Source: Balaenoptera acutorostrata (taxonomy: Eukaryota > Chordata > Mammalia > Artiodactyla > Balaenopteridae). From it: DNA of 64,000 nt. Both the position numbers and the translations under genes were made by a program. Each line of letters starts with the position of its first letter. Position 1 is the stretch's first letter. The stretch covers positions 37,922,428-37,986,427 of the forward strand of contig NC_080081.1 of assembly GCF_949987535.1 (NCBI RefSeq), read 5' to 3'. The notes beneath the pieces are model-generated. The model searched no databases. It worked only from the letters and a program-made list of their open reading frames with translations, and was not told the DNA's origin. Of this stretch, positions 1 to 12,139 are shown in pieces.

Positions 1-935
1 CAAACTCTTAGAGGAAAACATAGACAGAACACTCTATGACATATATCACAGCAAGATCCTTTTTGACCCACCTCCTAGAGAAAAGGAAATAAAAACAAAA
101 ATAAACAAATGGGACCTAATGAAACTTAAAAACTTTTGTACAGCGAAAGAAACTATAAACAACACAAAAAGACAACACTCAGAATGGGAGAATATATTTG
201 CAAATGAAGCAACTGACACAGGATTAATTCCCAAAATTTACAAGCAGCTCATGCAGATCAATATCAAAAAAAAACAACCCAATCCAAAAATGGGCAGAAG
301 ACCTAAATAGACATTTCTCCAAAGAAGATATACAGATTGCCAACAAACACATGAAAGAATGCTCTACGTCATTAATGATTAGAGAAATGCAAATCAAAAC
401 TACAATGAGATATCATCTCACACTGGTCATAATGGCCATCATCAGAAAATCTAGAAACAATAAATGCTGGAGAGGCTGTGGAGAAAATGGAACCCTCTTG
501 CACTGTTGGTGGGAATGAAAATTGATACAGCCACTATGGAGAACAGTATGGAGGTTCCTTAAAAAACTAAAAATAGAACTACCATACGACCCAGCAATTC
601 CACTACTGGGCATATACCCTGAGAAAACCATAATTCAAAAAGAGTCATGTACCACAATGTTCATTGCAGCTCTATTTACAATAGCCAGGACATGGAAGTA
701 ACCTAAGTGTCCATGTTCAGATGAGTGGATAAAGAAGATGTGGCACATATATACAATGGAATATTACTCAGCCATAAAAAGGAATGAAACTGAGTTATTT
801 GTAGTGAGGTGGATGGACCTAGAGTCTGTCATACAGAGTGAAGTAAGTCAGAAAGAGAAAAACAAATACCGTATGCTAACACATATATGTGGAATCTTAA
901 AAAGAAAAAAAAAAAAAAAGGTCAGAAGAACCTAG
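1..935 (+). pseudogene. L1 ORF2 C-terminal fragment, broken
   Basis: This is the C-terminal part of the L1 endonuclease/reverse-transcriptase protein, downstream of the RT domain. It covers the region leading to the cysteine-rich C-terminal motif. The readable frame runs to about 310, then shifts frame for the '[14 protein letters not shown]' stretch and shifts again later. The cysteine motif [17 protein letters not shown] is present, but the expected last cysteine codon is a TGA stop at 516-518. A further stop falls in 'ARTWK*PKC'. The last segment (738-935) reads through the normal L1 end into an A-rich stretch. It is non-functional as it stands. Confidence 0.85.
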
Positions 936-1287
936 GGGCAAGATGGGAATAAAGATGCAGACCTACTAGAGAATGGACTTGAGCATACGGGGAGGGGGAA
1001 GGGTAAGCTGGGACAAAGTGAGAGAGTGGCATGGACATATATACACTACCAAACGTAGAATAGAGAGCTAGTGGGAAGCAGTCGCGTAGCATAGGGAGAT
1101 CAGCTCGGTGCTTTATGACCACCTAGAGGGGTGGGATAGGGAGGGTGGGAAGGAGGGAGATGCAAGAGGGAAGAGATATGGGGACATATGTATATGTATA
1201 ACTGATTCACTTTGTTATAAAGCAGAAACTAACACACCATTGTAAAGCAATTATACTCCAATAAAGATATTTAAAAAAATAAAATAA
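1..1287 (+). mobile_element. LINE-1, 3' end of a fairly young copy (ORF2 C-terminus, 3' UTR, A-rich tail)
   Basis: The window opens inside L1 ORF2 and runs to a cetartiodactyl-type 3' UTR. ORF2 signatures in order are [17 protein letters not shown] (from about 109), [33 protein letters not shown] and [14 protein letters not shown]. The 3' UTR follows from about 936, with AATAAA at 1260-1265 and an A-rich tail to about 1287. The 5' part lies outside the window, so completeness and the upstream target-site duplication cannot be judged. Confidence 0.93.
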
Positions 1288-1310
1288 AAGAAAGTAAATT
1301 AATTTGTGTG

Positions 1311-1390
1311 TGTGATAAAAACATTTATAAGGTCTAACCTCTTAGAAATCTTTTGACCCTATAATACAATATTGTTAACTTCATACCTTA
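1311..1390 (-). repeat. Possible L1MA 3' UTR scrap
   Basis: The reverse complement around 1325-1385 resembles the L1MA 3' UTR passage 'gactatagttaataatactgtatt...gctaagagagtagatctt'. The match is short and diverged, so this is a weak call. Confidence 0.3.
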
Positions 1391-1904
1391 ATAAAGAGGT
1401 TTTAAAATATTAAAATTAAACATGTAAAAACTAGTGTTCTTAATATAATTGACATGATGTATGTCACCTAAAATTATTTTTTCTTTAAATTCAGCTTTAT
1501 GCTGTCTTCTGTAGGACTTTAAACTCTGTTCATATTTGGAGGAATCTTTCAGCTTCTATACTACTCAATATTTTCTGTCTCATAACGGGATGAGTCGGTT
1601 TGTAGAAAATCACTTGTGACATTTTGGTCCCTTTGTACTAATCTGAATAAGTTGTGTTGAAAACATTCATCTACATGAACAACAGGAGATCAGTTGTAGC
1701 ATACTTCAGCAGATTATCACTGTATATACACTGCTTGTAATTCCATTGAAAGTTTCTTTTATTTTCAATTTTTTTAAACCTTTGAAGGTGGAAATATTGA
1801 AAAAATAAATAAATAATATAAAACAAGCTAACAACATTATTTTAACTATGCTCCTCATTGATGCCATTTAACACTTATAAACTTAAAATGAATATAAATA
1901 TAGT
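1391..1904. other. AT-rich stretch, nothing recognised
   Basis: I see no ORF, repeat family or RNA structure I can support. A short (AAAT)n-like run lies near 1800-1815. Confidence 0.5.
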
Positions 1905-2375
1905 GTATTGTTTTCAGATTGCTGTGATAACAAATTAGCACAAATTTAGTCACTTGAAAGAGCATGAATTTATTACCTTACAGGTCTGGAGGTAAGATGT
2001 TTGAAATGAGGTCACTGAGTGAAAATCAAGATATTAGCAGGATTGGGTTTCTTCTGGAGACTCTAGGGGAAAAATTGTTTACTTGCCTTTTCCATCATCT
2101 AAAGACTGTCCACATTTCTTGGTTCATGATCCTGCATCATTCCATGTCTTTCCATTTTGACATCTCATTCTCTGCCTATGACCCTCTTGCTTCTTCTTAT
2201 AAGCACACATGTGGTTACATTTGAGCTTACCTGGAAAACCAGATCATTTCTTCATCTCAATATAATGAACTTAATCACATCAGCAAAGTCCCTTATACAG
2301 TGTAAGGTAAGATATTCAAATGTTCTAGGAATTAAGATGTGGACGTATTTGGAGCACCACTATTAGGCCTACTAG
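1905..2375 (-). mobile_element. MLT1-type LTR (ERVL-MaLR), ancient
   Basis: The plus strand reads as the reverse complement of an MLT1 LTR: 'gctgtgataacaaattagcac' (equivalent to the 3' 'GTTATAGCAG' end), then 'catgaatttattacctt', 'ctggaggtaagatg', 'cttcttataagcacac' and 'atcacatcagcaaagtccct'. No internal retroviral sequence or second LTR is next to it, so it is a solo LTR. It is heavily diverged and carries no coding capacity. Confidence 0.75.
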
Positions 2376-3059
2376 ACATAGTGAAGGTGCTAATAAGTCT
2401 TGAAGTAAAGAAACTACTGTAGTTATTTTAGACATTGTTTATCAAACAAAGACTTTATTTCCTGCTTAAAATTATTATTTCAAGGAAATTGTTTCTGGGA
2501 ATATGCTTTGGGAAGCAATTTTTTTAAAAGAATAAATACAATATGTTTAAAGTAACTTACAAAATTTAAAAGTAGATAAAATAGTACATGAAATGATACA
2601 CAGGATAAAAATTTTTAATTATGTGTTAAATGAATATAAATTTGCAAGTAATGAATAAGCTGTTAAAACAAACAGAATCATTGAGACACTGGTTATGTAA
2701 AAACATAAAAGCAAGTAATATCACTTGAAAGACATGCTAAACAAAGATAAAGTAATATAAATGATAGGGTAGGTACGAAGTATGCATGACTTTGAGACAA
2801 GTGAAACTGTTGAAGGAGGTCAGCAAGTCGCTCTACCAGGCAGAAATTCATGTGGGAAATCCTACCGGCTTTGGTAACAAAAAAATCAATACAAGCTTTC
2901 TAACCTAAACTTAGGAAAATACTTTGAGTAATTTGGGGGTATTTACATTAAAGTCACTAAATATTAAATAAATGTCATTACACATTTTTCAGCCTCTGTG
3001 GATTTTGTCATATGTCATATTTGTTTTTTTTCTAGAAAGCATGCTCAAAATAAATACAC
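2376..3059. other. AT-rich stretch, nothing recognised
   Basis: No supported gene or repeat. Composition is AT-rich with scattered A- and T-runs. Confidence 0.45.
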
Positions 3060-3240
3060 CAAAAAGATATAAGTTGATCTTTGGCTAAATGGCTGATTCT
3101 AGGGTGAGGTAGAGAAACCATAAGATGATCCTAGAGAATCTTGTCATGTCAGAAATAGGGAAGTGCTATCAACCCATCACGTTTTACACCTTAATTATAT
3201 ACAACTTTCATTTGTCAATTATACTTCAATAAAGCTGGGG
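3060..3240 (+). mobile_element. Old L1M 3' end scrap
   Basis: It ends in 'caattatacttcaataaagctgggg', the usual terminus of several L1M subfamilies, preceded by 'acaccttaattatatac'. The upstream boundary is a guess. Confidence 0.5.
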
Positions 3241-3733
3241 AAAAAATGAAGTGCTCAAAGCACAAAAAAGTGGGGCATGTCAAAACACTCAAGTGCCATA
3301 CTCTAAGAGAACTCTGTGTCAAGCATGAAAGAATTTGAACAAACAATACATAACATAGTCTTGGATTATAAAGAAAAATTAAATAAATAAGCAAAAGTCC
3401 ATACTTATATGGATACAGGATTGCATAAATAAACAAATGAGAGAGATGAAACAAAACTTACAGAAGAATTTCAGATAATATAGGTAGTTACTTCTCTCTC
3501 TTTAAATGCAGGCTTGACTTAGTGATTGGATTCCAAAGAATACAGAAATGGAAAAATAGTAACCTTTTAGTGGAAAAACCAAGCAAACACTACCTTAACC
3601 AAGTGACCAGGATTCATGTTACCAGTTACCTTCTGTATCATGTAAATCCTCATAAAATGTGATGAGAACACTGCACTTCTGTGGTATTATTTCCAGAAAT
3701 CCATAACCTCTATCTAAGCATGAAAACAAAATA

Positions 3734-3747
3734 AACAAACTCATACT
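3734..3747. repeat. Target-site duplication, left copy, of the SINE at 3748-4107
   Basis: It reads aacaaactcatact and pairs with aacagacccatact at 4108-4121 (12 of 14 identical). Confidence 0.65.
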
Positions 3748-4107
3748 CGGACTTCACTCGTGGTCCAGTGCTAAAGAATCTGCCTTCCAATGCAGGGGAC
3801 ATGGGTTCCATCCCTGGTCAGGGAACTAGGATCCCACATGCCCCAGGGCAACTAAACCCATGTGCCACAACTACTGAGCTCGGGAGCCTCAACAAGAGAG
3901 CCCATGTGCTGCAAACTACAGATCCCATGCACTCTGGACCCTGTGCGCCACAACTACAGATCCCACATGCCCTTGAGCCCATGCACCACAACTAGAGAGA
4001 GAAAAAAATACCCACACACCACTGGAGGGAAGCTCATATGCCACAACGAAGAGCCCGCGTGCCACAACTAAGACCTGACACAGCCAAGAACAACAACAAC
4101 AACAACA
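3748..4107 (+). mobile_element. CHR-type SINE (tRNA-Glu derived), older copy
   Basis: The head 'ggacttcactcgtggtccag' is a decayed form of the CHR head 'gggacttccctggtggtccag'. A tRNA B-box-like 'ggttccatccc' lies at 3804-3814. The body contains repeated 'gccacaacta' modules, followed by 'gacctgacacagccaagaa' and a (CAA)n tail. It is flanked by a 14-bp duplication with two mismatches (3734-3747 and 4108-4121). The decay of CpGs and of the duplication fits an older insertion than the copy at 57.9 kb. Confidence 0.88.
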
Positions 4108-4121
4108 AACAGACCCATACT
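4108..4121. repeat. Target-site duplication, right copy, of the SINE at 3748-4107
   Basis: It reads aacagacccatact, following the (CAA)n tail. The L1ME 3' UTR resumes immediately after. Confidence 0.65.
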
Positions 4122-4497
4122 GAGGGGCATTCTATAAAACACTTGACCAGTTCTCTTCAAAACTATAAAGATTGTAAGAAACAAGGGGACTGGGAATCTT
4201 TCATAAACCAGTGCAAACAAAGACAACGGATTCCTCAATGAACATGGAACCCTGGATGGGATCCTGGAACAGAAAAAGGACTATAATGAGAAAACCTGGT
4301 AAAATCACAATAAATATTTGAGTGTAGTAAATCGTAACTTAGGAAAAAATCTTTCTTTGTTTTGATAATTGTATCCAGGTTATATAGAATAATAACTTTA
4401 TATGAAACTGGGTAATAGATATACTGGAATTCATTACACAATCTTGCAGCTTTTCCAAAAATTTTAAATAATTCCAAATTAAAATCTTCACTTTAAG

Positions 4498-5567
4498 AAA
4501 ACAAGTGAACTTAGCTTTCTAATGGACATTGATAATGTTATCCCAAAAAACATCATTTTAATAATTTGAACTCTTGTTATCTAAAGGATCATAGACAGTA
4601 CCAGTAAGCATTTAAAAAATATTTTTGTATTATTAATAAGTTCTTGTTTATTTTTCTGGATACGATCTCTCTTCTAGTCTTAAACTTTTAGCTTAATTAA
4701 AAATCTGGAATTCGAAATAAATAAAAGCACCCTAGGAGTTCATTATCCTTCAGTAAGTATGTAAATTATTTAGACTTTTCATCAGACAGATATCACCATC
4801 CATATTTAACTGCAAATATTATGCTGGCAATTTGTAGTTACCTAAACAAATCATGAGTTGTTATCACTGCAATATAATGACAGAATGTTTTTCTAGCAAT
4901 GATTTTGTGAAAAGGAATTTTATATTATTTCCTCTATTATATCTTACTTTAACTTTCATGATAATGTAAATATGTCAAAAATTGAAATTTATTATTTAAA
5001 CAAAAAATGACTTGTATCACCTCACAAAAGAATAAAATTGGCTCATTGCCTATGCAAAAAATGATATCACAGGAAGTCTAAGTTTACAGTTGTAAACTTG
5101 TTTTCAATTTATTTTTAGTAAGAAAAAAATTATTATTCATTTAAGAGTGGCGTATCAATATAAATATTGACATTCCAATCCATGAAAATATATGGGATTA
5201 TAAAATATTATGAATAAATGTTATTAGAATTTTTGCCAGATAAAGTAGAAAGCTCTTATAAGCTATGTGATTAAGTCTGATTCCACACCATTCTTTGTCT
5301 TCTCCTGATACCTTTTCATGATGATTTCTACTAACTTCAGAAGAGTGAGAGGAACACTCTCTAAAGCTTTACAAGCCTTAAATATTTCAACAATATGTTT
5401 CTACACATTTTGAGAACGCCTTATTTTTTTTTTTACAGATACTCTATAAACATGGTGATATAAAATACTGTTTCTTCCAATTTGTGAGCACAGTGTGAAC
5501 TTCAATTAAACACCATTTTCTTTAATACTGGAGGATTTTAAAAGAAACTAGAAAATATTGATGACTG

Positions 5568-5570
<3 letters not shown>
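4498..5570. other. AT-rich stretch, nothing recognised
   Basis: No supported gene, RNA or repeat family. It holds several short A/T runs, including a T-run near 5426-5436. Confidence 0.45.
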
Positions 5571-5572
<2 letters not shown>

Positions 5573-5628
<56 letters not shown>

Positions 5629-5630
5629 AT
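5573..5630. repeat. (TA)n microsatellite
   Basis: An almost pure alternating TA tract of about 58 bases with one 'ac' interruption. It is self-complementary and likely to be length-variable. Confidence 0.95.
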
Positions 5631-5639
5631 AGTAATAAA

Positions 5640-6160
5640 ATAATACCTTATTAGAGTAGGGGAGGCAAAATTTTACCCTTACCCTCTTAGGGTTTTTCAG
5701 CTGGACATGAGAATTAAACTGACATAAGACAGATGAGCAGAAGAAATGCATAAAAATTCATACAACTTTTGCATGATACAGAGCCCTCATAAGAGATGAA
5801 GACCTAAAGAAATGGTAGAACCAATATACTTTTATAGTAGGTTGAACAAAAACAGAGAATTATGGAAAAGTAACTAAACTATCTATGTGGGGAGGCTAAA
5901 GGAAGATAAGAATTATTTTAACAGGTTCTTTTTGTATAGAATTCTTTGTATAAAATTCTCTCTGTCTCAACTTTTTGTCCTTGATGATAAGAATGTTACT
6001 TTTCTTCTGGTATAGGGAGGACAATTTTCTTTTAAGAAAAAGAAGAAAGGTCAGAGTGTTTTTCTTGCACTTGCTGTTTTTCAAGTGCCTTTAACTCAAA
6101 ATAATCTTTATGTCAAAGTGGCATATTTTGCAGTGGCATATTCTGTCACCCTTTGTCAGC
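5640..6160. repeat. Possible ancient LTR-like interspersed repeat, family not assigned
   Basis: Phrases such as 'cagctggacatgagaattaa', 'tgacataagacagatgagca' and 'ttcttctggtataggga' resemble a medium-reiteration mammalian repeat I remember but cannot name. Orientation and exact limits are unknown. Confidence 0.3.
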
Positions 6161-8114
6161 AAATAGTGAAATATTTCTGTTTCCTGATTTATAGAAGAAT
6201 ATGAACATTTTTTCTAGAAATGTCACAGATGTGAGATATAGAAAAAAATAAGGTTCATTCCTATCTCCTAAATAAAAGCTATTTATTTTTAAAGGAATTA
6301 CATTTATAATTATATATTTATTTTTCAGAATTACATTACAAATGCAAATTAATTAATTTTAGATTATGTAACTTTATTCTACTAAATAGTTACTCTTACA
6401 GATGTATGGATGTACTTCATTTTGCAATTGTTTTTAAAATTAAATATCTGTTAATGTTAAAAATGTAGTTTTCATCTTATATTTATTAAAATGAGATGTA
6501 GTGAAAAAATCTATATAAATGAAATTAAATGTATCTGTTATGGAGAGAAATGAACAAATAAAGGCCTTATTTTCTGAAAATGGGACATGGACAGAAGTCT
6601 GCAATCACCTTTATAAATATTTATTATAACTTCTTTAGTTTAAAGGTTGTAACATAATATAAAAAACATTATAAATGTCATCTATAAAATTTAACATTAC
6701 TATATATTAATTATACAGATCAATAATTTATTAAGACATTCTACATCATGATTTTTATAATATTTAAATATGCCTATATATATAGCTATTACATATATAG
6801 CTATTTTTTGAATGATAATGTCATCATTGTCTGACTGTATAGCTAACTGTCTTTGGGGAATAAAGGGAAGAATTGAGCTCAGTGATGGCCACTGTGCTAA
6901 AAAAAAATCTATGATAAACTTTTCTTAGATGGAGGCAATCCTGACATTACTTTGAACATTTGATTGACATAAATTCCCTTTCTCTACACTCTTGACTAAT
7001 CCCTCAATAACCAGAAATTCACCCAATATATAAAATGAAAAATGTTAATTTTTCTTACAAAAGCTGGTATGAAGTTAATACTAACAGAGAGTAAGCAAAA
7101 GAAAAGAAGGAAGTGAAAGAAGTAGAGGGGAAAACAGGGATAGAAAGAAATGGAGAGAAAAGAAGAAAACACAGCTCCAACAATCAAATAACTGGAGAAT
7201 AATTTGTATTTTAACAGATAGTCTCCCCACAGAACACTTTTTCATTGTGCATCTAATCGCTATGAAACTGTCAAGAAAAATCCTGTTCCCATTGCTCCTG
7301 CCTTGTAGAATCTCCAGGGGGAAAGAAAGTTACTTAAAACTCTCGCTTTACGAGGGTCCTGCAAGTATTCCCAGTTGCAAGTGTTCTTGGATGGACCTTA
7401 GCTACTCCCACTGATCCTTATTCCTCTCTTCCATAAATTCCTGTTCTTGCCTTTTATACATCAAGTAAATAGAAAGGAAAGAGACGTTTCTAGTAAATTC
7501 ATTGCTCACAGATGATAATTGAAAATAATGTAACTTTTCCATCCACTGAGCTATTGTCAGGAGAAATATTTTAAAAATTGTTCAACTTACTCTTTAGGAA
7601 GCTCTAAGTCTAAAGAGTCTGTTACTTTTAAAAACATTTTCCAGTGATATGAATGACATGTATTTTTGCATAAAACAAACCACAACCGAATTAACATTCA
7701 TTATTTGATGAAATCTCCCCAATTTTTGATTTTGTACTCCACGAACTTTATTTCTTCCCTATACTTCCCATGTTTACAGTCTGGAAATAATAATGTTTTA
7801 GTTGCTTTTTATCCTGCTTTTAAACAAAGTTACCATAGTGTTTGAAAATCAAATGTATACAATTTGATAATTTATAGAACAAAAGGCTTACTGCTAGGTT
7901 TTGAAGTATACTTAACATTATGCCCATTAAAAAAGTTGTACTTCCATAGCTTTCAGAACTGTATCTGTGTTAAAGAGGGGTGTGCATTTTAAAATGCAAA
8001 ACCATCTATTTAAAACACAATATCAATTAAAATGATGTCATTTTTTAAATTTGAACTCCTCCTAAAATGATTTCTTACTTGTTTTGTTCACAGATATTTA
8101 GAGTTGAGTAATTA
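6161..8114. other. AT-rich intergenic DNA, no feature recognised
   Basis: No gene or repeat family can be supported. A purine-rich patch lies at about 7090-7170, and a slightly GC-richer patch at about 7290-7400. Confidence 0.45.
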
Positions 8115-8345
8115 TTAAATAACAGAATGGTTAAGAACATGAGCTTCAAGTTCAGAGAACCCAGCTTCAGTTTTGAAATAAACCATTTGGTAACTGTGAG
8201 ACTTCCATTAAATTACTTAACTCTTCAACACCTCAGCTTCCTCACATGTGAGAGTTGAGAGGATTAAATGACAGAAGACATGTAAAGTCCTTAGCTCACA
8301 CTGTAGGACATATTATGTGTTCAAAGATACTTGAAGGCACCATTA
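8115..8345 (+). mobile_element. MIR SINE
   Basis: The sequence follows the MIR consensus through the core: 'acagaatggttaagaacatg', 'ccagcttcagttttgaaata', 'cacctcagcttcctcacatg', 'gaggattaaatgacagaaga' and 'catgtaaagtccttagctca'. It is an ancient, inactive tRNA-derived SINE. Confidence 0.85.
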
Positions 8346-9240
8346 CTATTATTTTAAATGTAAATTGCTGACACATATGACGGACTATAGAGCTGCAAAT
8401 GCACTTTTTACCAAAAGCAACAGAGAGTTCTTGAACAATTAAGTACCAAGCATTTTAAGGAAATTGAATTTCAGAACCAATTTGAGTAGTATTTTCCATA
8501 TATATACAAATATATATATGGAAAATATAAGAACTGAAACTTTATTTCATGCTTTTGAACTATGATATGAAATCCCATTCACTATAGAAACTAACTTCAC
8601 ATTTCCTCTCTCTACTAAGTCAGTTTAAATGATTTTTTGGTGAAACAAACAAACAAACAAAACCTTTGGTGGAATAGGTGGAGAATATAAATTACACTAT
8701 AAATATATGTGATACTGTTTTTCCCTCTCTCTCTTTTTAAAAATTGATAAATATGTAGGGATCCTGGCAGCCTGGCATTTGAACAAAATTAAATCCAGAG
8801 AACGTTGAAGGTGTGAAAGCTTGCAATCCCTACTCCAGTGTAAAAAATTTTGAGACTTTCTCTTAACCCATGTTGTCAGAATATTTTCTAGAATTAAGTA
8901 GTTATTTTAAGCATTCTACTTTATTGGTTAGGTCCTACAGTGAGTTACTGGGAAAACTATTGTGTTCGACCAGTTTAGCTGACATTTTCATCATTTAATT
9001 CTACAAATTTATCTCCCTAATGTAGGGGAGAGATCCATTCCTTATCATTTATTGCTCTCAGAACAAGAATACCCCCATCAATGATATATGAATTATAATT
9101 TCAAATATATACATGTAGTCTAATTTCTACCAGATATTATATCATCACATCTGTACAAAGCGAGCAGTAGAACTAAGAAAATGTTATGACATTTTTCAAG
9201 CAAGCACTCACCAAAAAATTATTTAAATCCTTAAATTCTT
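8346..9240. other. AT-rich intergenic DNA with a small hairpin and a short (AAAC)n run
   Basis: Apart from the palindrome at 8491-8526 and (AAAC)n at about 8644-8661, nothing is recognised. Confidence 0.45.
8491..8526. repeat. Perfect 16-bp inverted repeat with 4-nt loop
   Basis: The arm attttccatatatata (8491-8506) is exactly complementary to tatatatatggaaaat (8511-8526), with loop 'caaa'. Confidence 0.9.
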
Positions 9241-9372
9241 TCTAGTCTTTTTCCCATGAAGTCTCTCTCCCTATCTCTCTCTCCTGTTCTCTCTTTCTGT
9301 CTCTGTCTTTCTTGATTTCTTTTGCTCTTTCTCTCTATCTTTCTCTCTCTCACACACACACTCACACACAAA
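9240..9372. repeat. Polypyrimidine (TC)n tract followed by (CA)n
   Basis: Long runs of TCTC/TTTC from about 9260 to 9350, then 'cacacacacactcacacaca' to 9370. It is low-complexity DNA; any open frame across it is an artefact. Confidence 0.9.
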
Positions 9373-12139
9373 CTATAAGTGTGATAATGTGAAAAGCAAA
9401 AAGCAGGAAACTGTCTTGAATATATTGATGCAAATGAGCTCATTCTATAAGGTATTCAAAGCCTCCATCCTGCCCATTGTGGTTCTAATTATGTCCCTGA
9501 GACTGATAATGAAGTACCAGTATGACACTACAGTTTCAGTATACAAGTGTCAAAAACATTTCAAAGTCAAATGCACTATAAGGCAAATTCATGTTTAGAT
9601 AAAGAGAATGTAACAGTCTATCATGCAGAAATGCAATTAATTGTGCTGTTTGAGTAAAGAAGGTCAGACAGAGACAAGCTGTTTGCTTTTGTCAGCATTT
9701 TGAAGACACTGAAAATCCCACACCACCTAAATTAACCAAGGCCTATTCCCTTATAACATTACTAAATCCACACTACTTGTTACACCATAATTTCCTATAA
9801 TAAAACTGCAGCCATTGATAACACTTTTTCTGTTTATAAGGAAAATAATATTTTCAAAAACTACCGGAATGGGATGAACTATAAAATGTGGAGAGCCTTT
9901 CAAAAAATATAGAACTATTGTTTCATCATTTCATAAAATTTATTTTTCTTCCATAAATATTATTTTAATCCTGATCCTTCCCCCCTAAATACTTTTAAAT
10001 ATATCATTTTAAAACCAATATATTTAACACTCAAAAAATAAGTAATATACAGTGTTATTTCCTAGAGAATTATATTGGAAAAATGGACGTGATTATCTGA
10101 TTTTTCCAGAAGGTATTCTGTTGTTGAACAGTTCTGCTTAATGTGTGAATAAATCTGTGTATGTTTCACATCTCAAACAGAAAATTAGAAAATTTTATTA
10201 GTTTCTAATAAAAGCAAAAATAGATAAAAGTTTGACCTGGAATTGTAGGAGACATATTTTACATATATGAGTGTGTATTTTATACATGTATTTGTTGATG
10301 GTATATATTTCACATACACAATATCTAACTAATATAATACTAATGTTTATTATTATGTTATATCATCTTGTATTTACTGTTCTTATTCACCTTCTCCAAG
10401 AAATTGAGATCATCTCTGTGTCCCTAGCTAAACTAGCTGGTTAGTAGTAACTTTAAGATAAGGGCTAAAACAGAGTGATTAATGTGATATTTCAAGTTCA
10501 TTTAAAGATATATATTATATTCTAGACTTTACAATTACCATTAACCAATCTCCTTATGTACATAAAGGAGTAGAGGAGGAGGTTTGGTATTTTAATGTTT
10601 ATTTTTCAGACATCCTTATCCCTATGATTAACAAATCTTAATATTTCTTGGAGACATGACCAAGACTTTACTTTTGAATATTACAAGTTGCCTATGCATG
10701 GCAAGAAGTGAAGCTCCTATTAGAGATGTAAAGGATATCAGCAAAAAGATGTGGAGAACAAAGATTTCTTTAAGAGATAAGGCATATAATGTCAAGATAT
10801 ACCATTAAAACCTACATGCAGCCTAAGGAATATTGAATACTTCTAGGCCACTGTTAGGATTGTGGATTCACTCTAAGTGAGTACCTTTGGCTGACACTAA
10901 ATGGGGAAGTAGAAGAGACTTCTACAATGCTCTTGTGTTCTTGTGTTATTTACTTTTTTTTCTTTTGCAAATATTTAATATTGTGAAATATATCACACAT
11001 TATTTCATACCTTAAGAACTACAAATATGGGGGAGGGGGAACCTATCAGAAGTTGCATACAAATGATTTCTATTGCACAATTTATAGAGGAAAACAAAAA
11101 TATGGAGATTAGATTTAATAACATGTTTCCTGCTCTCTTGAACTGAGTCATGTAAACCTTTGACAGTCATGGAATCAGGAATTATGACTGACTTCATGAA
11201 GGGCATCAGACATTGGAACTGTGCTTTCTCATAAATTATCTCAAAAGGGAAAATCTTCCCAACTATAGAGGGAACGTGTAACACATGTATTTTGTCAAAC
11301 AGTGGAAAACATACTTGTCACAATACTGGATTATAAAGGTATGTAGAGTAAATTGTCAAATATTTCCTTTTCTTTTTGGCACCAACAGTACAAGATCTGA
11401 CTTAAAAAAGACACGAAAAGCAAGTTGGTAATATGAAGGAATTTATAGAGGGAAAAATTAAAACCTAAGAATAGATTTAATAAATTCATTAACCAGAATC
11501 CACAAGTGGAGTTTTTAAAATAAAATTGTCTACAATCAGTGAACTTCCTTGCAAGTGAGTAAGATTCCATTAATATATGCCTTACTTCAATGACCTATTT
11601 GCAACCACAACCTAACAAAATGAAGTTACAGTAATAATATCATTATTTTACTAAGAAAAGTTTATGTAATACTTAATATCATGGCAAATGAATATATATG
11701 AGTGTGTATATATATATATGGATAATTAACTAGGAAAACATGGAATAAGGACATACAAAATCTCTGACAAAACCCACCAATTCACCTACTATTCTAAATC
11801 AGGGAAGAGACCCACAGCTGTAAAGAGGAAAACAAGAGTTAGTTGATAATTTGGCTTGCCTCCAGGATAGAGTCCATCTTAATGACTAAGGAATGTATTT
11901 TCCATACTTCCAGGAATGTTTGCTGTTTGCGGCTTGCAGTTACATCTCTTTCTGGGAATTATGGTCTATCACAAGGAGCTGCCTCCCCTAAGGTCATGCT
12001 TAATATCCAGGGCCACTCTATAACCAGTGACTTATTAATGGGGAAATGCAATGGCTCTATCCTCTCTTTTCAATTCAAGGCATCTCTTAAACACCATTTT
12101 AGCTTGAAAACACCTATTGGGGAAGTATCTACATAAATT
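9373..12139. other. Intergenic DNA, no feature recognised
   Basis: About 2.8 kb without a repeat family or gene I can name. Short open frames of 90, 79 and 97 codons occur near 11.0, 11.3 and 11.8 kb. They lack domain-like composition and sit in AT-rich DNA. It is one of the larger repeat-poor islands of the window. Confidence 0.45.

Larger units (their letters stand above)
3300..4497 (+). mobile_element. Ancient L1ME-type 3' UTR, interrupted by a CHR SINE
   Basis: The sequence 'aatacagaaatgg...aatagtaacctttt', 'aaacactaccttaaccaagtg', 'tgtgatgagaacactgcac' and 'ttccagaaatccataacctc' matches the long 3' UTR of old mammalian L1ME elements as I recall it. It resumes after the SINE with 'tgaggggcattctataaaac', 'atcctggaacagaaaaagga' and 'gggtaatagatatactggaa', and ends 'aattccaaattaaaatctt' near 4497. 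The SINE therefore inserted into a pre-existing L1ME. Confidence 0.7.

Noticed and set aside
5548..5751. 67-codon frame rich in Ile/Tyr
   Set aside because: Translated from the (TA)n microsatellite.
9231..9443. 70-codon Arg/Glu-rich frame
   Set aside because: Translated from the reverse strand of a (TC)n/(CA)n tract.
11843..12136. 97-codon frame as a possible gene
   Set aside because: No recognisable domain and no splice or promoter context. Length is unremarkable for a 64-kb window.
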